A DNA stretch of 9,264 nucleotides from Proteobacteria bacterium UBA1847 (GTDB lineage Bacteria; Pseudomonadota; Gammaproteobacteria; Steroidobacterales; Woeseiaceae), in the NCBI GenBank assembly GCA_002338605.1, contig DDIP01000121.1:1-9264 (forward strand). Direction: 5' to 3'. This document shows, piece after piece, positions 1 to 7,089 of this stretch. A program made the translations under genes and the position numbers. The notes beneath the pieces were generated by a model that saw nothing but the letters and a program-made list of their open reading frames with translations, was not told where the DNA came from and made no database searches. Position 1 is the first letter of the stretch, and the number at the start of each line of letters is the position of its first letter.

Positions 1-81
1 GAGTCTGTGGCCCGTGCGAGACCGGACATGCCCCGACACGCGGGCTACCCGGCACCCGCTCGCGTCTGCCACAATGCCTGC

Positions 82-1203
82 ATGCAAAAATCGACCAGCC
101 GTCTTCTGTCGCTTGACGTTTTTCGAGGGATGACCATTGCCGCGATGATCCTGGTGAACAACCCGGGTTCGTGGAGTTATGTGTACGCGCCGCTGCAGCA
201 CGCAGAATGGCACGGTGCGACGCCAACCGACTGGATATTTCCATTCTTTCTGTTCATTGTCGGTGTGTCGATCGCACTCGCGATCGGTCGGCGCAAAGAG
301 GCGGGTGTGGATCGCGGGCTGCTGGTGCAGAAAATCTCTTGGCGCTCGTTTCTCATCTTTCTGATCGGCTTGTTTCTTTCCGGTTATCCTTACGTTGATC
401 TGTCCACCCTGCGCATACCCGGTGTTCTGCAACGAATCGCTTTGGTCTACGGGGTGACGGCACTGCTGTTCCTCTGGCTCGACGAACGCCAGATGCTCTG
501 GGTTGGTGTGACTTGTTTGCTGGCCTACTGGGGAATGCTTACGCTTATACCCGTGCCCGGCGGCCATCCGCCCAATCTCGAGCCGGCGACCAATCTCGGT
601 GCCTGGCTGGATTCCACGTTGCTGGGTGGTCATCTCTGGGCACAGTCAAAGGTCTGGGACCCTGAAGGCTTGCTGAGTACCGTGCCAGCCTTCGCGACCG
701 GAATCAGCGGTATCCTGACCGGTGCCTGGCTGCGAGGCGGTCGCGGTCATTTCGAAAAAGTCGCCGGGTTGATGGTCGCGGGCACGACCTTGCGGGCAGG
801 CGGACTTGTCTGGGACAGCGTGTTTCCCATCAACAAGCAGCTGTGGACCAGTTCCTACGTGCTTTATACCAGCGGCATCGCGCTGCTGGTGCTCGGTGTA
901 TTGTACTGGTGGGTCGATGTCCGGAAGCATCACCACGGCACGCAAGCGTTCGTTGTTTACGGTACCAACGCGCTCATCGTTTACGCGGTATCGGGCGTGC
1001 TTGCGCGAACGTTGAACGCGATTCATGCAACAGATGCCTCGGGAGAGTCGATCAGCATCAAAACCTGGCTATGGCAAAACGCATTCGAACCCGTGTTCGC
1101 GTCCCCGTACAATGCGTCGCTGGCGTATGCGATAGTCCATGTTCTATTGTTGCTCGGATTCGCCTGGTTTTTGTATTCGCGCAGGATTTTTATCAAGGTT
1201 TAA
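82..1203 (+). CDS. NagX-like heparan-alpha-glucosaminide N-acetyltransferase family membrane protein (DUF5009/COG4299)
   Basis: Predicted polytopic inner-membrane protein of 373 residues. It has about ten hydrophobic segments and the family signatures in order: SLDVFRGMTIA (10-20), NNPGSW (26-31), QHAEWHG (39-45), TDWIFPFFLFIVG (49-61), LRIPGVLQRIA (110-120), DPEGLLSTVPA (193-203) and NKQLWTSSYVL (251-261). His40 sits where lysosomal HGSNAT has its acetyl-accepting histidine in the first outward loop. Family knowledge: HGSNAT moves acetyl groups from cytosolic acetyl-CoA to glucosamine across the membrane; bacterial homologues (NagX) often accompany GlcNAc or chitin genes, but their reaction is poorly proven. 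The reading frame is open upstream to position 7, but family alignment favours the ATG at 82, where the SLDVFRG segment follows directly. No clear Shine-Dalgarno precedes it. The M20 peptidase gene begins 2 nt after the stop, so the two are probably co-transcribed. The family call is firm; the substrate is unknown. Confidence 0.9.
   Translation: MQKSTSRLLSLDVFRGMTIAAMILVNNPGSWSYVYAPLQHAEWHGATPTDWIFPFFLFIVGVSIALAIGRRKEAGVDRGLLVQKISWRSFLIFLIGLFLSGYPYVDLSTLRIPGVLQRIALVYGVTALLFLWLDERQMLWVGVTCLLAYWGMLTLIPVPGGHPPNLEPATNLGAWLDSTLLGGHLWAQSKVWDPEGLLSTVPAFATGISGILTGAWLRGGRGHFEKVAGLMVAGTTLRAGGLVWDSVFPINKQLWTSSYVLYTSGIALLVLGVLYWWVDVRKHHHGTQAFVVYGTNALIVYAVSGVLARTLNAIHATDASGESISIKTWLWQNAFEPVFASPYNASLAYAIVHVLLLLGFAWFLYSRRIFIKV
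1195..1198 (+). promoter_or_regulatory. Ribosome binding site for the M20 peptidase gene
   Basis: AAGG lies 7 nt before the ATG at 1206, inside the last codons of the upstream membrane-protein gene. It supports 1206 as the start rather than in-frame positions further upstream, which would read through the overlapping gene in another frame. Confidence 0.6.
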
Positions 1204-1205
1204 TC

Positions 1206-2519
1206 ATGATCAGACACTACACGACACATTTCCTTGCGGCATTGGCGTTGATCGCTGCGTCGAACGCGGCATTGACTGCCGAGCCAAGTGCCGATGAACA
1301 ACGCATGATGGCATGGATCGATGCCAACACCGAAGCGTCCATCGACCTGCTCGAAGAAACCGTCAATATCAGCAGCGGCACCTTAAACCACGAGGGTATT
1401 CGCAAGCTAGGCGACGTGATGGCCAGGGAACTTGAGGCCCTGGGCTTTGAAGCTGAATGGATCGACATGCCGGACGAAATGCAGCGCGCCGGCCATTTAT
1501 TCGGGCGACGATACAAGGACGGGAAGAAGCGTGTGCTTATGATCGGCCACCTCGATACGGTCTTTGAGGCTGACGATGGTTTCCAGTCCTTTCGCCGGGA
1601 TGGCGATACGGCGTATGGCCCCGGTGTTGAGGACATGAAATCCGGCAATGTCGTGATTGTCTATGCATTGCGAGCGTTGCAGGAAATTGGGGCGCTTGAT
1701 GAGCTGTCGATCACGGTTGCCTATACCGGCGACGAAGAATACGCAGGCTCGCCGCTGACGATTTCGAAGCACGACCTGATCGAAGCGGGCAAGTGGGCAG
1801 ACATCTCGCTCGGATTTGAGGGAGGCATCAGCTATGACAATCAGGACTGGGCGACGATCTCGCGTCGCAGCTCGTCGAACTGGCACATGGAAGTCAGTGG
1901 CAAGCAGGCGCATTCGTCGCGCATTTTCAACGACCAGACGGGCCACGGCGCAATTTTCGAGGCGGCGAGAATCCTTTATCAGTTCGACGACCAGGTGCGA
2001 GGTGAGGAATACCTCACCTTTAATGCGGGCACCATCCAGGGTGGCACCGATGTCACCTACGATTTTGAGAACAATCGCGGCACAACTTTCGGCAAGACCA
2101 ATGTCGTTCCCAACAAGGTGATCGTGCACGGCGACATTCGCACGATTTCGCAGGCGCAGCTCGAACGGACACGGGACGCGATGCGAAAAATCGTCGCGGA
2201 TAATCTGCCGTTGACCGAAGCACACATTGAATTCGAAGATCGATATCCGCCAATGGAACCGACCGAAGGCAATCGACGGCTGCATCGAATCCTCTCGGAG
2301 GTCAACGAAGATCTCGGTCGCGGGGCAATGCCAATTCTTGATCCGTCACGGCGAGGTGCTGCAGATATTTCGTTTGTCGCGCCTTACTCTGACTCGCTCG
2401 CGGGACTGGGCGCGGTCGGTGACGGCGGTCACACGCCCAACGAAAGCCTGGATCTGACCTCGATGCCTGTGGCAATCAAGCGAACGGCGTTATTTCTGTA
2501 CCGGCTCATCCCGCGGTAA
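1206..2519 (+). CDS. Exported M20 family metallopeptidase, carboxypeptidase G2-like
   Basis: A 437-residue zinc hydrolase of the M20/M28 clan. Residues 1-25 form a signal peptide (basic start, hydrophobic core, Ala-rich end), so the mature enzyme should be periplasmic. The di-zinc site is complete when matched to carboxypeptidase G2: His115 and Asp117 in HLDT, bridging Asp143 in GVEDMKSG, the catalytic and metal-binding pair Glu177-Glu178 in GDEE, Glu205 in GFEG, and His409 in GGHTPNESLDL. The inserted lid/dimerisation domain (about 215-330) contains GKQAHSS with the conserved His236. Length agrees with G2-type enzymes (about 415). Family members remove C-terminal glutamate or other amino acids from folates, peptides or acyl-amino acids; the substrate here cannot be read from sequence. 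It lies 2 nt after the NagX-like gene with a good ribosome site, and converges on the class A-fold lipoprotein gene 17 nt downstream. Peptide trimming is inferred from the neighbourhood. Confidence 0.93.
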   Translation: MIRHYTTHFLAALALIAASNAALTAEPSADEQRMMAWIDANTEASIDLLEETVNISSGTLNHEGIRKLGDVMARELEALGFEAEWIDMPDEMQRAGHLFGRRYKDGKKRVLMIGHLDTVFEADDGFQSFRRDGDTAYGPGVEDMKSGNVVIVYALRALQEIGALDELSITVAYTGDEEYAGSPLTISKHDLIEAGKWADISLGFEGGISYDNQDWATISRRSSSNWHMEVSGKQAHSSRIFNDQTGHGAIFEAARILYQFDDQVRGEEYLTFNAGTIQGGTDVTYDFENNRGTTFGKTNVVPNKVIVHGDIRTISQAQLERTRDAMRKIVADNLPLTEAHIEFEDRYPPMEPTEGNRRLHRILSEVNEDLGRGAMPILDPSRRGAADISFVAPYSDSLAGLGAVGDGGHTPNESLDLTSMPVAIKRTALFLYRLIPR

Positions 2520-2536
2520 CAGCCTGCTTTCAGGAC

Positions 2537-3775
2537 TCACTGACGAAATCGGCCCAGATCAGGAGCACGCAAGCGGTCCCGTGCTAGTTCGATTTCGTAG
2601 ATCGTCTGTCCGAGGTCACGCAGGAACGGCAGGGCGATTTCATCGTACTCATAGTCATCGTCATTGAACGTTTCGTTTGCGTTCGTGTAGATCGTAGCGG
2701 CCAGTAAAAACTCAACGCCGTTCTCGAAGTCCACGATATACGCACAATCCGTGAGAAAACCGTAGGCATCTCCCGGCTTGTTAAAGATGCGTATGTTGTC
2801 AGGAATTGACGGCGCGGAACCGCCGTACATGAAAAATTTGACGTAGCCATCCGGGTATTGCGTGGCATCGGCGTACTCCGAGATGCCGCTCTCGCCTGGA
2901 TACGCGGACATGTTGCGATAGACAAACCGGTAGTCATCTTCCGTCAGGTTGAAGCGCCGTGATGGCAAAACCGACTCGGGAAAGATCAAGGTCTTCATGA
3001 CGTCGTGAAGATCCTGTAACGCAAAAACGTTATTGCCACTGAAATCCTTGGGCCGGTCAAGCCGTTCGCCGTCAAGTATTTCAGCGCGCCCAATCAGGAC
3101 AGGTTCGTCGTGCGCGTAGTTCGTGTCACTGACCGCCGCATCCTGGCTGTACAGTGTTGCATCGCCGTCTACAAAAGAGACCGGGTTGGTTTTTGCGTTC
3201 TCGCTTGCGTTGCGCGGGACTTCGAGGCGGTGAAAAATGCGTGTATTCCGGAAGCCCTTGGCCAGCATCGATTCGTTGAGCGGTTTCTGGCCGATGAACT
3301 CGTACAAACGATTGAAGGCATCGTTGTCACTGACGAGCAGTATCTTTCGGACATAGTGGCCGACTGACGGCAGGCCGGTCGGTGACGTCGGGTCGCTCAC
3401 GGCGGGCGTCTGCCAGTCCGATGCGGCGCCTGTCAGCATCGCCGTGTCCCGCGTCAGCCCCGGGACGGCCAGTTCGTTGATTTTCTCAAGTGCTAGCAGC
3501 GCGGTCGGCAGCTTGACGGTGCTGGCGGGATAAAAGTACTCGTCCGGGTTGACGCGAAAATGATAGCTGGAAAATGCCGGTATATTGTCCGCATCCCTGT
3601 CGATTTGTGTGTAGATAATCTGCACACGGTATTTGGCCGGGTCCTGCATCACGGTTGCGAACCGGTCCGGTTGTGAGTTCAGGAGGTCTTCCATCAATCC
3701 GTTCCATTCGTATTTTTGCTGGCAACCACAAAGCAGTGTGCCGGCGACAAGTCCGATTGATGCGGCTCTAAGCAT
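2537..3775 (-). CDS. Lipoprotein serine hydrolase with class A beta-lactamase fold (Beta-lactamase2-like)
   Basis: A 412-residue predicted lipoprotein. The signal peptide ends in LLCGC, with Cys18 as the likely lipidated residue and Gln at +2, which fits outer-membrane sorting. Penicillin-recognising motifs are present: Ser85-Thr-Val-Lys88 (SxxK) in the context YPASTVKLP, Ser149-Asp-Asn151 (SDN) in LLVSDNDAFNRLYEFIG, and Lys333-Pro-Gly335 in place of KTG. I see no convincing class A omega-loop Glu166 (ExxLN) motif, and the protein is over 100 residues longer than true class A lactamases (about 290), with inserts around 185-300. It is therefore more likely a peptidase or esterase relative than a resistance enzyme; this is inference. 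Its ATG overlaps the TGA of the upstream LD-carboxypeptidase gene (TGATG), so translation is probably coupled. No strong ribosome site of its own is visible. It may act on D-amino-acid-containing peptides, but the substrate is unknown. Confidence 0.85.
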   Translation of the reverse strand: MLRAASIGLVAGTLLCGCQQKYEWNGLMEDLLNSQPDRFATVMQDPAKYRVQIIYTQIDRDADNIPAFSSYHFRVNPDEYFYPASTVKLPTALLALEKINELAVPGLTRDTAMLTGAASDWQTPAVSDPTSPTGLPSVGHYVRKILLVSDNDAFNRLYEFIGQKPLNESMLAKGFRNTRIFHRLEVPRNASENAKTNPVSFVDGDATLYSQDAAVSDTNYAHDEPVLIGRAEILDGERLDRPKDFSGNNVFALQDLHDVMKTLIFPESVLPSRRFNLTEDDYRFVYRNMSAYPGESGISEYADATQYPDGYVKFFMYGGSAPSIPDNIRIFNKPGDAYGFLTDCAYIVDFENGVEFLLAATIYTNANETFNDDDYEYDEIALPFLRDLGQTIYEIELARDRLRAPDLGRFRQ

Positions 3776-4824
3776 CAGGTTACCGCGGCCTCGAGCAGTC
3801 GCAGCGTGCCTTTGTCGCCATCGAGTTCCGCTTCAATGCCGATCGGGACGACGGTCTGGTCCTCCACATGACCGATCATGAAACCGCGGACAACCGGAAT
3901 CCCGAGGTCCTCGGTTCGGTCGCGCATGACCTCTTCGAGACTGAAGGTGTTGCCCTCGGTTTCGCTGTCGGTGAACTTGCCGAATACGATGCCGGCAGCC
4001 TGCTGCAATTTCCCGGCGAGCCGAAGCTGCGTCAGCATGCGATCGATGCGGTAAGGCGCCTCGTGAACGTCTTCAAGAAAGACAATCCTGTCGCGAAAGT
4101 CCGGTTCGAACTCTGTTCCCATCAGCACCGAGATCAGGGTCAGGTTGCCACCGATAAGGCGACCTTTCGCGACACCACCGTTTATGTAGGTGAGCCGGTT
4201 TTTGCGTTCGATTCTGCCTTCGCGTGCCTCGAAGGGTGGCGCCGCGCCGATCTCGGTTGTCGCCGCCGGTTGCATCAGGACCTTTTTGAACTCACTGAGT
4301 GCATAGTCTGAAAAGTTACCAGATGCATTCGGGCCGTGAAAGCCGACAACGCCGGTCCTGGTGTGGATTGCCGTCAAAATGCCGGTAATGTCACTCATGC
4401 CGAGCAAAACCTTGGGCTTTCGCGCAATTAAATCGTAATCAAGGTAGGGCAGAATCCGTGACGTGCCGTAGCCGCCGCGAAGGCAAAAAATGGCATCAAC
4501 GCTGTCGTCGGCAAACATGCTGTTGACGTCGTCGGCCCTGGCGCGGTCTTCACCCGCGAGGTACTGCTGTCGATCGAAAACATGCGCACCCTGTTTCACC
4601 TTGAAGCCCAAAGAGCGCACGAGGTCGATCGAGAACCGGATACCCTCGTCCTCCAGCGAGCTGCTGGCCGGCGCGACAAGGCCGATCGTGTTGCCGGGCG
4701 CGAGCCGCCGCGGTTTCAGTATGTTGCCGGCCGGGGCCGCTACAGCGTTCGTTGTGCCCAATACGCCGCTGCCCCCGATAAGGGCGCCGGCAATCGTCGA
4801 TTGGAGTATTCGTCGTCTGTTCAT
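3775..4824 (-). CDS. LD-carboxypeptidase (S66 family, LdcA-like) with Tat-like export signal
   Basis: A 349-residue serine peptidase of family S66. In other bacteria this family removes the terminal D-alanine from the L-Ala-D-Glu-meso-DAP-D-Ala peptide of muropeptides during cell-wall recycling. The catalytic triad is recognisable: Ser144 in GMSDIT, Glu251 in FLEDVHEAPYRIDR, and His319 in GFMIGHVEDQTVVPIG. The spacing Glu to His (68) equals that of Pseudomonas LdcA (217 to 285). Other family marks are GLVAPASS (48-55) and CLRGGYGTSR (114-123). Unlike classical cytoplasmic LdcA, it begins with MNRRRILQ, a hydrophobic stretch and AVAAPA, a Tat-like signal. I start at 4824 because that places the twin arginines at the N-terminus. 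An in-frame ATG at 4887 would add 21 residues and just overlap the divergent regulator's start. The gene is the first of a two-gene minus-strand unit and is coupled to the class A-fold lipoprotein. The divergent RpiR gene is its likely regulator. Confidence 0.9.
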   Translation of the reverse strand: MNRRRILQSTIAGALIGGSGVLGTTNAVAAPAGNILKPRRLAPGNTIGLVAPASSSLEDEGIRFSIDLVRSLGFKVKQGAHVFDRQQYLAGEDRARADDVNSMFADDSVDAIFCLRGGYGTSRILPYLDYDLIARKPKVLLGMSDITGILTAIHTRTGVVGFHGPNASGNFSDYALSEFKKVLMQPAATTEIGAAPPFEAREGRIERKNRLTYINGGVAKGRLIGGNLTLISVLMGTEFEPDFRDRIVFLEDVHEAPYRIDRMLTQLRLAGKLQQAAGIVFGKFTDSETEGNTFSLEEVMRDRTEDLGIPVVRGFMIGHVEDQTVVPIGIEAELDGDKGTLRLLEAAVT

Positions 4825-4885
4825 CTGGAAATGGCCTGTTGTCGGGGCTTGTGTCTGGATTACATCAGAGACCGTTTGATTTATC
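4825..4885. other. Divergent intergenic region between LD-carboxypeptidase and rpiR-like genes
   Basis: Sixty-one bases separate the two divergent start codons, so both promoters must lie here or reach into the coding ends. I find no pair of boxes close to the sigma-70 consensus on either strand, and no good Shine-Dalgarno for either gene. RpiR-type proteins commonly regulate the gene divergent from them, so an operator is expected here, but none is obvious by eye. Confidence 0.45.
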
Positions 4886-5743
4886 ATGGTCCCCATGTCC
4901 TGTCTTGCAATCATACGATCTGCGCGCAATGAAATGTCGGCGAACGAGAAGAAGCTCGCCGACTTCATTCTCGAGAATCCGTCGTTGATTCGTGATTACT
5001 CGTCCCAGCAAATAGCAGGTTCGGTTGGCGTCAGTCAATCCAGTGTCGTCAAGTTCAGTCAGAAGATGGGCTACAAGGGCTTCACGGATCTGAAGCTCGC
5101 CATTCACGAATCGGTGGTCAAGCAGGAATCGAATGTTGCGGTGCTCAACGGTCGTCGCGCGTCGCGCGGTGCCAGCGAGTCGTTGAAGGATCGCCTGTTC
5201 CAGGCGAAGAGCGACGCAATCAGCGGGGCCACGGACCTTAATGACGACGACAGTCTGCGCCTGGCCGCAAGAGCCATCGAGTCGGCTGCGCGCGTGCAGC
5301 TGGCGAGCAGCGGCAACGCCTTTAGCGTTGTCAGGGACACCGCACTCAAGCTCGTGAGTATCGGCAAGCCGGTGATCGCGGAACCGGATATCGAAGTGCA
5401 GTTGCAAAGTGTTGCGACCCTCGCTCGCGGCGATTGCCTGGTGCTGATCTCTGCCACGGGGCAGTCGACGCACCTCGGCCAACTGGCGAAACAGGGCAAG
5501 AAAGCCGGTGCGACGATAATTTCCATCACCAACCAGTCTGCGAACCCCGTTGCGGCGCTGGCGGATATTCGCCTGTATTCGGTTTCTCACGGCCGGGACA
5601 ATGACATTCCGCTGGTTGTGGCGTCGACCTCGCAGCAGCATGTCATGGACCTGGTGTTCTATACGCTGGTGCAGTCCGGCAAGCATGGTCAGGCTTCGCT
5701 GTCCCGAAGCCTGAAGTCCCAGGAACTGTCCAAAGCAAAATAA
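4886..5743 (+). CDS. MurR/RpiR family transcriptional regulator
   Basis: A 285-residue regulator with the two-domain RpiR plan. The N-terminal HTH_6 domain spans about 5-80, with the recognition region QQIAGSVGVSQSSVVKFSQK (41-60) and the typical continuation MGYKGFTDLKLAIHE. A linker follows, then a C-terminal SIS (sugar isomerase) domain at about 130-265, with sugar-phosphate-binding serine/threonine loops LASSGNAFSV (139-148) and ISATGQSTH (188-196). Family members sense phosphosugars; MurR senses N-acetylmuramic acid 6-phosphate, others sense glucosamine- or hexose-phosphates. The effector here is not readable from sequence. The ATG at 4895 (MSCLAIIRSARNEM) is an alternative start and fits typical family N-termini equally well. 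It is divergent from the LD-carboxypeptidase gene and convergent with lysA, which suggests control of the surrounding genes (inference). The end overlaps no gene but runs into the shared hairpin. Confidence 0.92.
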   Translation: MVPMSCLAIIRSARNEMSANEKKLADFILENPSLIRDYSSQQIAGSVGVSQSSVVKFSQKMGYKGFTDLKLAIHESVVKQESNVAVLNGRRASRGASESLKDRLFQAKSDAISGATDLNDDDSLRLAARAIESAARVQLASSGNAFSVVRDTALKLVSIGKPVIAEPDIEVQLQSVATLARGDCLVLISATGQSTHLGQLAKQGKKAGATIISITNQSANPVAALADIRLYSVSHGRDNDIPLVVASTSQQHVMDLVFYTLVQSGKHGQASLSRSLKSQELSKAK

Positions 5744-5744
5744 C

Positions 5745-5768
5745 CGCCGCAGCCATCAACCTGCGGCG
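5745..5768 (-). terminator. GC-rich hairpin at the rpiR/lysA convergent junction, probable lysA terminator
   Basis: CGCCGCAG (5745-5752) pairs perfectly with CTGCGGCG (5761-5768) across an 8-nt loop. Read on the minus strand, the stem is followed by GGTTATTTTGC, a moderate U-rich tract, which fits a rho-independent terminator for lysA. Read on the plus strand, no T-run follows the stem, so it would stop rpiR transcription poorly unless assisted. The proximal arm lies in the last lysA codons, and the lysA stop is in the loop. Confidence 0.5.
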
Positions 5769-7018
5769 TCCCAGGGAATGTCCAGTGCGATCATGCTGTC
5801 GTAGTCGGGTCGCTGCCGGATAACCCGGAATTCATCACCGTCGACCATGACTTCCGGAATGAGCGGTCGCGTGTTGTAGGTTGAGGCCATGACACTGCCG
5901 TAGGCTCCGGCGCCTTCGATGACCACGAGGTCGCCGGCATCCTGCTCGGGCAACTGTCGTTTGCGAGCGAAGGTGTCGCCGGTTTCGCAAACGGGACCGA
6001 CGATGTCGTAGAGTACTTGCGCTGCGTCAGTCTGCTGCTCACCAACGATTGAGTGATAGGCGTTGTACATACTCGGTCGCAGGAAATCGTTCATCGCGGC
6101 GTCGATGATCAGGAACTTCGTTGCACCGTTGGTCTTGGTGTAGATGACACTGCTGACGAGCACACCGGCATTGCCAACGAGCCAGCGGCCGGGTTCGACA
6201 ATAATCCTGCAATCGAGATGCCCGACGGTTTTCCTGACGATTTTGGCGTAGTCATCGATGCCTGGCGCCTTGTCATTTTGCCGATCGTAGTTGATACCAA
6301 GGCCACCACCGAGATCAATGGTTGATATTGTGTGCCCGGCACGACGCAGATCCTCGACCAGTTCGGCGATGCGGGAAAACGCCGCCTCGAATGGCGCAAG
6401 GTTCATGATTTGCGAGCCGATGTGCAGGTCGACGCCGCGAACCTCGATGCCGGGCAGGGCCCTCGCTTCGTCGTAAGCTCGCCTGGCGTATTCAATGGCA
6501 ATACCGAATTTATTCTCGGCCTTGCCGGTCGAGATTTTTTCATGAGTCCCTGCGTCGACATTCGGATTGATGCGAAATGCAACGTGCGCGATCCTGTTGA
6601 GACGAACGGCAGCGGCACTGATAACACGAAGCTCCTGCTCGGATTCCACATTGAACTGACGGATATCCTGCTGCAATGCGAACTCGATCTCGCGAACGGT
6701 TTTGGCCACACCGGAGTACACGATCTTTGACGCCGGGATCCCGGCAGCCAGTGCGCGACGCATTTCGCCTTCGGAAACAACATCCGCGCCAGCGCCGCGC
6801 GCGGCGAGCAGACCGATTAATGCCTGGTTGGAGTTTGCTTTGACCGCGTAGCAAACGAGTGCGTCGAATTCCTTGAGCGCACCGGCAATGGCATCGTAAC
6901 GCGCTTCGATCGCCGCGCGTGAATAGCAATAAAACGGGGTGCCGACGACATCGGCAATCTGCCGGACCGCAACATTCTCTGCAAAGTAGTGCCCATCGCG
7001 ATAGGCGAAAGTGTTCAT
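5756..7018 (-). CDS. lysA: Diaminopimelate decarboxylase
   Basis: A 420-residue cytosolic PLP enzyme of the fold III (alanine racemase-like) decarboxylases. It converts meso-2,6-diaminopimelate to L-lysine and CO2, the last step of lysine synthesis. Visible marks: Lys60 in CYAVKANSN as the PLP Schiff-base lysine, His199 in DLHIGSQ, the phosphate-binding GGGLGINY (237-244), EPGRWLVGNAG (275-285), the substrate-site segment LRPSMYNAYH (313-322), Cys344-Glu345 in GPVCETGDTF (the cysteine and glutamate contributed across the dimer), and Tyr373 in GAGAYGSVMAS. Length equals that of E. coli LysA. The ETGD motif and the RPSMY segment favour diaminopimelate over ornithine, arginine or carboxynorspermidine relatives. 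It stands alone on its strand: dapF, its usual partner in many gammaproteobacteria, is not on either side. It is divergent from the NhaC-like gene across a repeat-bearing promoter region. No strong ribosome site is seen before the ATG at 7018. Confidence 0.95.
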   Translation of the reverse strand: MNTFAYRDGHYFAENVAVRQIADVVGTPFYCYSRAAIEARYDAIAGALKEFDALVCYAVKANSNQALIGLLAARGAGADVVSEGEMRRALAAGIPASKIVYSGVAKTVREIEFALQQDIRQFNVESEQELRVISAAAVRLNRIAHVAFRINPNVDAGTHEKISTGKAENKFGIAIEYARRAYDEARALPGIEVRGVDLHIGSQIMNLAPFEAAFSRIAELVEDLRRAGHTISTIDLGGGLGINYDRQNDKAPGIDDYAKIVRKTVGHLDCRIIVEPGRWLVGNAGVLVSSVIYTKTNGATKFLIIDAAMNDFLRPSMYNAYHSIVGEQQTDAAQVLYDIVGPVCETGDTFARKRQLPEQDAGDLVVIEGAGAYGSVMASTYNTRPLIPEVMVDGDEFRVIRQRPDYDSMIALDIPWDAAG

Positions 7019-7050
7019 CTTGGCTGGGTTCCGGCGGTGAGGAATAAATT

Positions 7051-7079
7051 ATTATATTGGTTGACTGCCTCGGAATAAA
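7051..7079 (-). promoter_or_regulatory. Predicted sigma-70 promoter of lysA
   Basis: On the minus strand a perfect -10 box TATAAT lies at 7056-7051. At 17-bp spacing upstream is TTTATT (7079-7074), which matches the TTGACA -35 consensus at only three of six positions. Transcription would begin near 7044, giving a leader of about 26 nt before the lysA ATG. The weak -35 suggests dependence on an activator or modest strength. Both boxes lie inside the direct repeats. Confidence 0.55.
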
Positions 7080-7089
7080 TGAATAGTTT
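7061..7089 (+). promoter_or_regulatory. Weak candidate promoter of the NhaC-like permease gene
   Basis: TTGACT (7061-7066) matches the -35 consensus at five of six positions. The -10 is poor: TAGTTT (7084-7089) at 17-bp spacing, or AATAGT (7082-7087) at 15 bp. It is the best pair on this strand before the gene, and the second direct repeat fills the spacer and -10 region. Confidence 0.3.

Noticed and set aside
1..81. Possible start of a divergent minus-strand gene reading off the left edge (ATG at 29-27)
   Set aside because: Only nine codons are visible and nothing is recognisable; the frame is open merely because the DNA is GC-rich.
843..1205. Upstream in-frame extension of the M20 gene through the NagX-like gene
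   Set aside because: It would add 121 residues of unrelated, Arg/Cys-rich sequence before a good signal peptide. The ribosome site at 1195 supports the ATG at 1206.
1497..2285. 262-codon open frame on the minus strand inside the M20 peptidase gene
   Set aside because: It is antisense to a gene with a complete metal site and signal peptide, has no recognisable domain, and is rich in residues typical of shadow frames in GC-rich DNA.
2523..2534. CCTG-CTTT-CAGG hairpin between the convergent M20 and class A-fold genes
   Set aside because: The stem is only 4 bp and neither strand has a T-run after it; too weak to call a terminator.
4871..4890. Third copy of the GGAATAAAT repeat near the rpiR start (ATAAATC on the minus strand)
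   Set aside because: Only a six-base core and one or two flanking bases match, which is expected by chance.
4825..4968. N-terminal extension of the LD-carboxypeptidase up to 4968
   Set aside because: It would overlap the regulator's coding region by 83 bases and bury the Tat-like signal 49 residues inside. The ATG at 4824, or less likely 4887, fits better.
4865..5686. 273-codon open frame on the minus strand inside the rpiR-like gene
   Set aside because: No domain is recognisable, and the sense strand encodes an intact HTH plus SIS regulator.
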